From Bacteroidales bacterium (GTDB taxonomy: Bacteria; Bacteroidota; Bacteroidia; Bacteroidales; P3), in NCBI GenBank assembly GCA_017480185.1, contig JAFVBC010000021.1, positions 1 through 37,653 of the forward strand: DNA of 37,653 bases, written 5' to 3'. How positions within the stretch are numbered: the stretch's first letter is position 1; each line of letters opens with the position of its first letter. The translations under genes were made by a program, and so were the position numbers. Below are positions 27,672 through 34,604 of the stretch, one piece after another. The notes beneath the pieces were generated by a model, which was given only the letters and a program-made list of their open reading frames with translations, searched no databases and had not been told where the DNA came from.

Positions 27672-27706
27672 TTGTTGAATGTTTTAATTTAAGTGGTTAT
27701 TAAAGC

Positions 27707-27743
27707 TTCAGCGGGCACGCACGTGGGAGACTCCCTGCCTGAA
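27707..27743. other. Imperfect hairpin between dnaB and the deoxyhypusine-synthase-like gene
   Basis: TTCAG/CTGAA outer arms and GGGAG/CTCCC inner arms can pair in one interrupted hairpin. It lies 36 bp before the start of the downstream gene on the minus strand. It may be a dnaB terminator without a T-run or a leader structure. The rest of the 27672-27817 gap shows no gene and no clear -7 box. Confidence 0.35.
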
Positions 27744-27817
27744 ATGTTTCTTTGCTTGTATGAACGACGATGTCGACGCTTTATTGCATGGGCGGTGCAA
27801 AAAGCCTGCTCATGGGG

Positions 27818-29353
27818 TTAAAAGGGGGCGTCTTCGTCGGTCGGTAGGTCAATATCTTCGTTCATTTTCGAGTCAACAATCATTCCTCCGCCAGCGTTAT
27901 CGAACTGGGTGTTGGAGGGCATTGTGCCACTCATGTAGTCGGCCTCACTGAATTGGGGCACATCCATAAAGCGAGCAAACTGTTTTTCAAACATCACCCG
28001 AGCCGTCCCAGTCTCGCCACTGCGGTGCTTGGCCACAATCAAGTCGGCTTTACCTGCCGTCGATTCTCCACCATCGTATTCGTTTATACCGTAGTATTCT
28101 GGACGATAGATAAAAATCACAATGTCGGCATCCTGTTCAATAGCGCCACTTTCGCGCAGGTCGCTCAGTTGCGGAATGTTGTTGTTGCGGCCTTCGACCG
28201 TGCGGTTCAACTGCGACATGGCCAACACGGGTATTCCCAATTCTTTCGACAGGGCTTTCAGCTGGCGCGATATCATGCTTATTTCCTGCTCACGGTTGCT
28301 GTTGCGATTGTTGTTGTCGGACGAGGCTGCTGTCATCAACTGCAAGTAGTCAATGAATATCATCTGTATGCCAAACCTGTCCTTCAGACGTCGGGCTTTG
28401 GCTCGCAACTCGAATATCGAGAGTTGTGGGGTGTCGTCGATATAAATCGGAGCATCGCTGAGGGTTTGTGCAGCCAAACGCATACGTGCCTGCTCATCGG
28501 CTTTCAGATGCCCCATTTTCAACACTTTTCCCTCTATCTGCGATTCGGCCGAGAGCAACCTCAACGCCAACTCCTGTCCCGTCATCTCAAGCGAGAAGAT
28601 TGCCACAGGCTTTTTATAGTCGATGGCCATGTTGCGTGCCATCGACAAAGCACAAGCCGTTTTACCCATGGCCGGACGCGCGGCAAGGATGATGAGCGTG
28701 CCTGGCTGAAAGCCCGTGGTCATGCGGTCGAGCGCCGTAAAACCGCATCCCAAACCGCTGAAACCATCGGTCTTCTCCTCGGCTTTTTTCATCTCCTCTC
28801 GTGCCGTAGCCACAAATTCGCTCAACGGCTTATAGTCCGACCTAAAGTTACGGTCGTTGATGTCCATCAGTTTCTGTTCGGTGTCGTCGAGCAACTTCAC
28901 CACGTCGGTCGTCTCGTCGTAGGCATTCTTTATCGTTTCGTTCGACAGGCGTATCAACTCGCGCTGTATAAACTTCTCGCTCAACACGCGCACGTGGAAT
29001 TCGATGTGGGCTGCCGACACCACGTTCTCTGTCAACTTGGCCACAGCATAGGCACCTCCGGCCTCTTCCAACTTGCCATCGTTCCGCAGACGATTCACCA
29101 CCGTCAACAAATCAACGGGCTGCGAATGGTCGAAAAGGTAGCGTATAGCCTCGTAAATCACCTGGTGTTCGTGTGCATAGAAGAACTCGGAACGCAGAAT
29201 TTCCACCACGTTTATCAAGGCCATTTGGTCGAGCATCAATGCGCCAAGCACCGATTCCTCCAATGCCAACGCCTGTGGTGGCACATGGCCACCATCGGCA
29301 AAAGACTGATCATACGTCGTTCTACTCCTTGTTTTGCTGGTTGCTTGTGGCAT
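27818..29353 (-). CDS. dnaB: Replicative DNA helicase DnaB
   Basis: A 511-aa hexameric helicase. The N-terminal primase-binding domain begins PPQALALEESVLGALMLD. The C-terminal RecA-like domain has Walker A ARPAMGKTACAL, Walker B MIFIDYLQLM, and QLNRTVEGR with LSDLRESGAIEQDAD. The tail is acidic (MNEDIDLPTDEDAPF). No intein interrupts it. ATG at 29353 was chosen because the frame upstream runs through the -7 box at 29381-29388. It is divergent from priA. Confidence 0.96.
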   Translation of the reverse strand: MPQATSKTRSRTTYDQSFADGGHVPPQALALEESVLGALMLDQMALINVVEILRSEFFYAHEHQVIYEAIRYLFDHSQPVDLLTVVNRLRNDGKLEEAGGAYAVAKLTENVVSAAHIEFHVRVLSEKFIQRELIRLSNETIKNAYDETTDVVKLLDDTEQKLMDINDRNFRSDYKPLSEFVATAREEMKKAEEKTDGFSGLGCGFTALDRMTTGFQPGTLIILAARPAMGKTACALSMARNMAIDYKKPVAIFSLEMTGQELALRLLSAESQIEGKVLKMGHLKADEQARMRLAAQTLSDAPIYIDDTPQLSIFELRAKARRLKDRFGIQMIFIDYLQLMTAASSDNNNRNSNREQEISMISRQLKALSKELGIPVLAMSQLNRTVEGRNNNIPQLSDLRESGAIEQDADIVIFIYRPEYYGINEYDGGESTAGKADLIVAKHRSGETGTARVMFEKQFARFMDVPQFSEADYMSGTMPSNTQFDNAGGGMIVDSKMNEDIDLPTDEDAPF

Positions 29354-29380
29354 AATGTCGCTAATCTTTTTCAAGGGGCA

Positions 29381-29388
29381 AAGGTACA
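29381..29388 (-). promoter_or_regulatory. -7 promoter box of dnaB
   Basis: The plus strand reads CAAAGGTA, so the minus strand carries TACCTTTG, which matches TAnnTTTG, 27 bp before the dnaB ATG. Confidence 0.7.
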
Positions 29389-29467
29389 CAATTCCCCTCA
29401 AAGCCGCCGTTGCTTTTTATCAACATTGCCCACTGCCCCACTCTACGAAGCATCAAACAGGGGGCAT

Positions 29468-29572
29468 GTAGGTATCAACTTCGGCATTTCTTCAGTATAT
29501 GTTCAGTCGTTCTTCAGTGATTGACTGAAGAACGACTGAAGAACTGCCTTACTTGACCCCTACTTGATACCT
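29468..29572. repeat. Long palindromic repeat with 11-bp units (copy 3)
   Basis: The left arm (29468-29518) has GTAGGTATCAACTTCGGCA, then three 11-bp units, the middle one altered (ATGTTCAGTCG). The spacer is GATT or GATTG as in copy 2. The right arm (29523-29572) has ACTGAAGAACG, ACTGAAGAAC, TGCCTTACTTGA, then TTGATACCT. It lies between the dnaB and priA promoters. Confidence 0.92.
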
Positions 29573-29626
29573 GTCATCTGCCGTTTTGCTACACCATCAA
29601 TTTCGCTCAAATAGCACAAAAAACTG

Positions 29627-29634
29627 TACCTTTG
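29627..29634 (+). promoter_or_regulatory. -7 promoter box of priA
   Basis: TACCTTTG matches TAnnTTTG and is 11 bp before the ATG at 29646, implying a very short leader. Confidence 0.7.
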
Positions 29635-29645
29635 CCCCTCAAATC

Positions 29646-32102
29646 ATGAATGCCGACGACGTTTTCTTTGCCGATGTATTGCTACCATTGCATGTGCAGG
29701 GCACATTCACCTATCGCATACCACGCGAGTTTGCGGGGCAGGTGAAGGTTGGCGCCCGCGTGGTGGTGCAGTTTGGTCGCTCGCGCCTCTACTCGGCAGT
29801 GGTGCGCCGTGTGCATCAAGAGCAGCCCTCCTTCCAACTGAAATATGTCCTTGCCATACTCGACACCTCGCCGATAGTCAATCCGCGGAGCATGGACTTT
29901 TGGGAGTGGATGGCCGATTACTATATGTGCACCGTGGGCGACGTGATGGCTGCCGCCCTGCCAGCCGCGCTGAAGTTGGCCAGCGAAAGTGCCGTGAGCA
30001 TCCACCCCGACTTTGAGGGCGAGTTGTCGTCGCTGTCGAAAACCGAGATGCAGATAGTACAGTTGCTCACCGAACACCGCGTGATGAAGGTCAACGACGT
30101 GAGCCGTGCCCTCAACCTGCAAAAGATAATGCCCGTGATGAAAGGGCTCATCGAGCGGCAAGTGGTGATAATGGACGAGGAATTGCGCCAACGCTACACA
30201 CCGCGCACCGTGGCCTACGTGTCGCTTGCACAAGAATATGCCACCGAAGAGGCACAAGCAGCCCTGTTTGCTGCACTCGAAAAGCGAAAATCGACAGCAC
30301 AGGTGGCACTGATGATGAGTTTTCTACAGCTTTCGCATTTTGGCTCGGAGGCTGTTGCCAAAGCCGACCTTCGCCCCTCCACCTCACTGGATGCTTTGGT
30401 AAAACGGGGCGTTTTTCACATCGAAGAGCGCGTCGAGAGCCGCATTACGACAGCAGGTAATGGGGCCGAAGCCAAAGTGGCCGACATTGTGCTCAACGAC
30501 GAGCAGCAAGCCGCCTTCGACACTCTGCGCAAAGGGCCAGCCGTGAGCCTTCTTCACGGTGTTACTTCGAGCGGAAAAACCGAAGTCTACATAAAGTTGA
30601 TAGACGAAGTGGTGAGCGCGGGCAAGCAAGCGCTGTTTCTTGTACCCGAAATAGCACTCACCTCGCAACTTATCAACCGCTTGCGCACCTATTTCGGCGA
30701 CAAGGTGGGCGTTTATCACTCGCGGTTTAGCAATAGCCAACGCGCCGAGGTGTGGCATCGCACCCACTCCGATGGTGCCGACCGTTATCAGGTGTTGCTC
30801 GGGGCTCGCAGTGCCATATTCCTACCCTTTGTCGACCTTGCACTTGTCATCATTGACGAAGAACACGATGCTTCCTACAAGCAAACCGACCCCCTACCCC
30901 GCTATAACGGGCGCGATGCAGCTATATACCTCGCCTCGATGTGGAAGGCACGCACCGTGCTTGGCTCGGCCACCCCAAGCATTGAGTGTCGATACCACGC
31001 CCTAACTGGCAAATATGGCCTTGCCGAAATGAAACATCGCTATGGGGGCTTTGCCCTGCCAGAGGTGGAATGTGTCGACATGAAAGAAAAACTCCGCACC
31101 AAACAGGTCAAAGGGATTTTTTCCGACACACTTATAAGTGCCATTGAAACAGCCCTCGACAACGGCCAGCAGGCCATCATTTTCCAAAACCGTCGAGGCT
31201 TTGCCCCCCGACTGGAGTGCGACGAGTGCCACCATGTGCCCCAGTGTGTAAACTGCGACGTGTCGCTCGTATACCACAAAGGCACCAACACCTTGCGTTG
31301 TCATCGGTGCGGCTACTCTATCCCCGTTCCCTCGGAATGCCCCCAGTGCCACTCTACACACCTACGCACCATGGGCATTGGCACAGAGCGCATTGAAGAA
31401 GACCTACATTTGCTGTTTCCAAACGCCAATGTGGCACGAATGGATCTTGATAGCACATCGCAAAAAAACCGCTACGACGAACTGCTCACCGATTTCCAAC
31501 ATAAGCGCATTGACATTCTGGTGGGCACACAGATGGTAACCAAAGGGCTTGACTTCGAGCATGTAAGTGTGGTTGGAATAATCGGAGCCGACAGCATGAT
31601 CAACTTTCCCGACTTTCGTGCCTACGAACGTGCTTTCCAGCAAATGACTCAGGTGAGCGGACGTGCCGGACGGCATGGCACGGCAGGGCGCGTAATTATT
31701 CAAACGTTCAACCCGTTCCACATGGTGCTTGACGACGTGCGTCACAACAACTACGACCACTTGTACGGCGAGCAAATAAATGAACGACGGGTGTTTCACT
31801 ACCCCCCTTTCTCTCGCTTAATAGAGATAACGCTGAAACATCGCAGCAGCGCAGTGCTTGACAATGCGGCATTGCAATTGGCCACCACCTTGAAAGCCAC
31901 CTTTGGCACACGCGTAATAGGACCAGAATATCCGCTGGTAACACGCGTCAGAGGGCTTTGTCTGAAAATGATAACCATGCGTTTTGAGCGCACCGAACCC
32001 ATAGCCGAGGCAAAAAAAATAATAATGCGTGCCACCGACGCGCTGACGGCACAAAAAGACTATGCCTCGGTCGCGGTTCACTTCGACGTAGATCCTTACT
32101 AA
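29646..32102 (+). CDS. priA: Primosomal protein N' (replication restart helicase PriA)
   Basis: An 818-aa superfamily-2 helicase that reloads DnaB at stalled forks. The N-terminal DNA-binding domain starts with VLLPLHVQGTFTYRIP. The helicase core has Walker A LHGVTSSGKTEVY (about 303-315), the DEEHD box, and GSATPSIE. The zinc-binding insertion has eight cysteines in CDECHHVPQCVNCD and CHRCGY..CPQCH. QMTQVSGRAGRHG is motif VI. ATG at 29646 follows the promoter; an in-frame start at 29586 would lie before the -7 box. Confidence 0.96.
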   Translation: MNADDVFFADVLLPLHVQGTFTYRIPREFAGQVKVGARVVVQFGRSRLYSAVVRRVHQEQPSFQLKYVLAILDTSPIVNPRSMDFWEWMADYYMCTVGDVMAAALPAALKLASESAVSIHPDFEGELSSLSKTEMQIVQLLTEHRVMKVNDVSRALNLQKIMPVMKGLIERQVVIMDEELRQRYTPRTVAYVSLAQEYATEEAQAALFAALEKRKSTAQVALMMSFLQLSHFGSEAVAKADLRPSTSLDALVKRGVFHIEERVESRITTAGNGAEAKVADIVLNDEQQAAFDTLRKGPAVSLLHGVTSSGKTEVYIKLIDEVVSAGKQALFLVPEIALTSQLINRLRTYFGDKVGVYHSRFSNSQRAEVWHRTHSDGADRYQVLLGARSAIFLPFVDLALVIIDEEHDASYKQTDPLPRYNGRDAAIYLASMWKARTVLGSATPSIECRYHALTGKYGLAEMKHRYGGFALPEVECVDMKEKLRTKQVKGIFSDTLISAIETALDNGQQAIIFQNRRGFAPRLECDECHHVPQCVNCDVSLVYHKGTNTLRCHRCGYSIPVPSECPQCHSTHLRTMGIGTERIEEDLHLLFPNANVARMDLDSTSQKNRYDELLTDFQHKRIDILVGTQMVTKGLDFEHVSVVGIIGADSMINFPDFRAYERAFQQMTQVSGRAGRHGTAGRVIIQTFNPFHMVLDDVRHNNYDHLYGEQINERRVFHYPPFSRLIEITLKHRSSAVLDNAALQLATTLKATFGTRVIGPEYPLVTRVRGLCLKMITMRFERTEPIAEAKKIIMRATDALTAQKDYASVAVHFDVDPY

Positions 32103-32219
32103 ACACAGGCCACAGAGACGATAAAAAAGTGCAGCCTGCATACCGTTGAATATCAACAGTAAACGCATTCCACACAGAAGAAAAAGCAAAAAAAGTGAGT
32201 GCAGATAAGAAAAAGGATG

Positions 32220-32227
32220 TATTTTTG
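32220..32227 (+). promoter_or_regulatory. -7 promoter box of the SRP RNA gene
   Basis: TATTTTTG fits TAnnTTTG. It is 5 bp before the predicted 5' end of the RNA at 32233, which is the right spacing for transcription to begin at GGGTAAG. Confidence 0.7.
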
Positions 32228-32232
32228 CACTC

Positions 32233-32330
32233 GGGTAAGTCTTATACGACCAGCTCCCATTGAATCCCCCAGGGTAGGAATACAGCAAGGGTGTTTGGTT
32301 GTAGCGGTGCGATATAAACAGCTTACCCTT
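32233..32330 (+). ncRNA. ffs: Signal recognition particle RNA (4.5S-like, small bacterial type)
   Basis: About 98 nt that fold into one long hairpin. The ends pair as GGGTAAG (32233-32239) with CTTACCC (32322-32328). Inside, TTATA pairs with TATAA, ACC-GCT with AGC-GGT, and ATTGAA with TTTGGT. The tip has the SRP hallmark: a CAGG/AGCA symmetric loop, a GTA/TAC stem and a GGAA tetraloop (CAGGGTAGGAATACAGCA), equivalent to E. coli CAGGTCCGGAAGGAAGCA. It should bind Ffh and guide membrane-protein translation. Recognition is by eye from structure and motif; a covariance search (Rfam SRP_bact) would confirm it. Confidence 0.92.
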
Positions 32331-32335
32331 TTTTT
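32322..32335 (+). terminator. Terminator of the SRP RNA
   Basis: The 3' half of the closing stem, CTTACCC, is followed by seven T (32329-32335). The RNA's own closing helix therefore acts as the terminator stem. Confidence 0.75.
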
Positions 32336-32341
32336 GTGCCT

Positions 32342-33028
32342 ATGCTTGGAGCATACATACTTGTTGTTATTGGTGTGGCGGTGTGGTCGTTGGCTGTACC
32401 GTTTGGCAACCGCATGTCGGTGTCGTTGCAGCGAGGCATCACCGTGTTTGGAGGTGCATTCCTCTTGGCGGTGTGTTGCCTTGAACTGTTGCCCGAAACA
32501 GCATCTATTGAAGACCATGATGTGTGGCCATTTGTGGCCATACTGGTAGGTTTCTTGGTTCAACAGGTGCTTGATGGCCTATCGGCTCACGCCGAGCATG
32601 GCCACACCGAAGATGGATTTACCATGCTGGGACTTATGATTGGCCTGTGTTTGCATGCCTTTCTTGAGGGCATACCCCTTGTGTGGCAAGGCAAAGTGAT
32701 GCACGGTCTGCTGTGGGGAATAGTGGTGCACAACATTCCTGTGGCACTTATCATTGTGTCGCTGGCCACCAATCGCGGATGGGGCTTTGGCAAAGTGTTG
32801 GCCATGCTGGTTGTGTTCGGCATCATGTCGCCCATAGGTTCAATTTCAAGTTTGTATGTCATTCGTCCAAACCCGCAATGGCACTGCATTCTGACAGGAC
32901 TTGTTGTAGGTGTGCTGTTACACGTGAGCAGTAGCATCCTATTCGACCATAAACGCAATCATTTTTCATGGTTAAATATCGGCATAATGACAGTGGCGTT
33001 TGCTTTGGCAGCTCTCATAACGCTTTAA
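32342..33028 (+). CDS. ZIP-family metal transporter
   Basis: A 228-aa membrane protein with about eight hydrophobic helices and a short His-rich loop (AHAEHGHTEDGF). The TM4 motif is LHAFLEGIP and TM5 has HNIPVAL. In many ZIP proteins TM5 reads HNxPEG; here the Glu is Val, so metal coordination may differ. It should move zinc, iron or another divalent metal into the cytoplasm; the metal is not predictable. The ATG at 32342 is 13 bp beyond the SRP closing stem; GTG at 32336 is also possible. No promoter is seen between the SRP RNA and this gene. Confidence 0.85.
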   Translation: MLGAYILVVIGVAVWSLAVPFGNRMSVSLQRGITVFGGAFLLAVCCLELLPETASIEDHDVWPFVAILVGFLVQQVLDGLSAHAEHGHTEDGFTMLGLMIGLCLHAFLEGIPLVWQGKVMHGLLWGIVVHNIPVALIIVSLATNRGWGFGKVLAMLVVFGIMSPIGSISSLYVIRPNPQWHCILTGLVVGVLLHVSSSILFDHKRNHFSWLNIGIMTVAFALAALITL

Positions 33029-33061
33029 CCAACGTTTGCCGACACTAATTTCAAACGGATT

Positions 33062-34174
33062 ATGACTAATCAAGAGCAAATAAAAGACCTTGTACAACGC
33101 AAGGAGGCATTGAAAAAATTTCTCGACATAGACACCCTCCAATCGTGGATTTCTGAAGAAGAACGTAAGACCGAGGCTGCCGACTTTTGGAACGACCCCA
33201 AGGAGGCTCAGAAAGTGGTGAAGGGTATAAACGCTAAAAAGACATGGGTAACAGCCTTTGCCGACGTTGAGCAAGCATGTAGCGACATGGAGGTGATGGG
33301 CGAGTTTTTTGATGCAGGAGAAGCATCGGAAGAGGAACTAAACGAACAGATTGCACTGGCGCAGAAAAAGGTAGAAGAGTTGGAGTTTAAGAATATGTTG
33401 CGTGGCGAGAGCGACCGCCTGGATGCCGTGTTGAGCATCAATGCTGGTGCCGGTGGTGTTGAGGCACAAGACTGGGCAGAAATGCTGATGCGCATGTATA
33501 TACGCTATGCCGAAACCCACAATTACAAGGTAGCCATTAGCAACAGTCTTGATGGCGACGGAGCTGGCATTAAGAGCGTTACGATGCAAATAGAAGGCGA
33601 CTTTGCATTTGGGTACTTGAAGAGCGAAACAGGCGTGCACCGATTGGTTCGTGTAAGCCCATTCAATGCTCAAGGTAAGCGTATGACCAGTTTTGCCAGC
33701 GTGAGCGTTACGCCATTGGTCGACGACACCATAGAGGTGGTGGTTGATATGTCGCGCCTTTCGTGGGACACATTCCGAAGCGGGGGCGCTGGTGGGCAGA
33801 ACGTCAATAAGGTGGAGAGTGGCGTGAGATTGCGCTACCAGTATAAAGACCCTTATACTGGAGTCGAAGAAGAAATACTGATAGAGAACACCGAAACACG
33901 CGACCAACCAAAGAATAAAGAGAACGCCATGCGCTTGTTGCGCAGCCAACTATATGAGCGCGAGATGCGTCATAGAATGGAAGAACAGGCAAAGATAAAG
34001 GCATCGCAGAAAAAGATTGAATGGGGTAGCCAGATACGCAGTTACGTGTTTGATGATCGTCGCGTGAAAGACCACCGCACCAACTATCAAACAGCCGACG
34101 TAAACGGTGTGATGGATGGCAAGATTGACGAGTTTATCAAAGCCTATCTGATGGAATTTGGTGCCGAAGTGTAA
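33062..34174 (+). CDS. prfB: Peptide chain release factor 2
   Basis: A 370-aa class-I release factor that ends translation at UGA and UAA. The stop-reading tripeptide SPF is at 199-201 (VSPFNAQGKR), the RF2 version rather than the PxT of RF1. The GGQ motif is at 244-246 (GAGGQNVNKVES), where Q is normally methylated. The N-terminal domain is a coiled coil. The frame is continuous; the CTTTGAC programmed frameshift site of many prfB genes is absent, with AAATTTCTCGACATAG at the equivalent position. It starts 33 bp after the ZIP gene. Confidence 0.96.
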   Translation: MTNQEQIKDLVQRKEALKKFLDIDTLQSWISEEERKTEAADFWNDPKEAQKVVKGINAKKTWVTAFADVEQACSDMEVMGEFFDAGEASEEELNEQIALAQKKVEELEFKNMLRGESDRLDAVLSINAGAGGVEAQDWAEMLMRMYIRYAETHNYKVAISNSLDGDGAGIKSVTMQIEGDFAFGYLKSETGVHRLVRVSPFNAQGKRMTSFASVSVTPLVDDTIEVVVDMSRLSWDTFRSGGAGGQNVNKVESGVRLRYQYKDPYTGVEEEILIENTETRDQPKNKENAMRLLRSQLYEREMRHRMEEQAKIKASQKKIEWGSQIRSYVFDDRRVKDHRTNYQTADVNGVMDGKIDEFIKAYLMEFGAEV

Positions 34175-34187
34175 TCTTAATCCAAGC

Positions 34188-34604
34188 ATGAACCAGACAA
34201 TTGACCTATGCAAGCAATTTGCATTTGAGAATGTCGACGTGGTACGCGACTACGAATGCGACATTCAAGGCATCGTAAACAACGCCAACTATCAACACTA
34301 TCTTGAACACTCTCGCCACCTTTTTATAGCCTCGCGTGGCATAACATTTAGCCAACTTCACGATGATGGCATTGATGTGGTGGTTGCACGTTTTTCTATT
34401 GCATACAAAAAGCCGTTGCACCCGGGAGAAGAATATGTGTGTCGGCTGATAGCCGAACGCAATGGTTTGCGCTACATATTCCACCAAGCCATATTTAGCA
34501 AAGTCGACATGAAAATATGTGTCACTGCACAGGTAGACTGCGTGGCGCTTGTAGAAGGTAGACTGAAAGCCGTGCCACGACTTAATGCGCTGTTGACAGA
34601 ATAA
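34188..34604 (+). CDS. Acyl-CoA thioesterase of the hotdog (4HBT) fold
   Basis: A 138-aa protein. The segment VRDYECDIQGIVNNANYQHY (about residues 16-35) matches the 4HBT active-site motif, with the Asp of CD in the catalytic position. The rest fits a hotdog fold, with RFSIAYKKPLHPGEEY forming the next strands. Small cytoplasmic thioesterases of this type hydrolyse acyl-CoA or acyl-ACP; the chain specificity is unknown. ATG at 34188 is 13 bp after prfB; an in-frame start at 34158 would overlap it. Its stop overlaps the next start as TAATG. Confidence 0.88.
   Translation: MNQTIDLCKQFAFENVDVVRDYECDIQGIVNNANYQHYLEHSRHLFIASRGITFSQLHDDGIDVVVARFSIAYKKPLHPGEEYVCRLIAERNGLRYIFHQAIFSKVDMKICVTAQVDCVALVEGRLKAVPRLNALLTE

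Noticed and set aside
26652..27692. Long open frame on the plus strand (about 346 codons)
   Set aside because: It lies antisense to the deoxyhypusine-synthase-like gene, has no recognisable domain and is His/Cys-rich in the manner of a shadow frame. The minus-strand protein has conserved catalytic motifs.
27953..29524. 523-codon plus-strand open frame
   Set aside because: It is the antisense shadow of dnaB, with no domain, no promoter and unusual composition. It also runs into the palindromic repeat.
32233..32341. Metal riboswitch in front of the ZIP transporter
   Set aside because: The structured leader with a T-run first looked like a riboswitch, but the CAGG/AGCA loop with a GGAA tetraloop and the full-length pairing identify an SRP RNA.
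32916..32931. parS-like site TGTTACACGTGAGCAG
   Set aside because: The left half matches the ParB consensus, but the last four bases do not (GCAG for AACA). It is inside a coding region and far from parAB.
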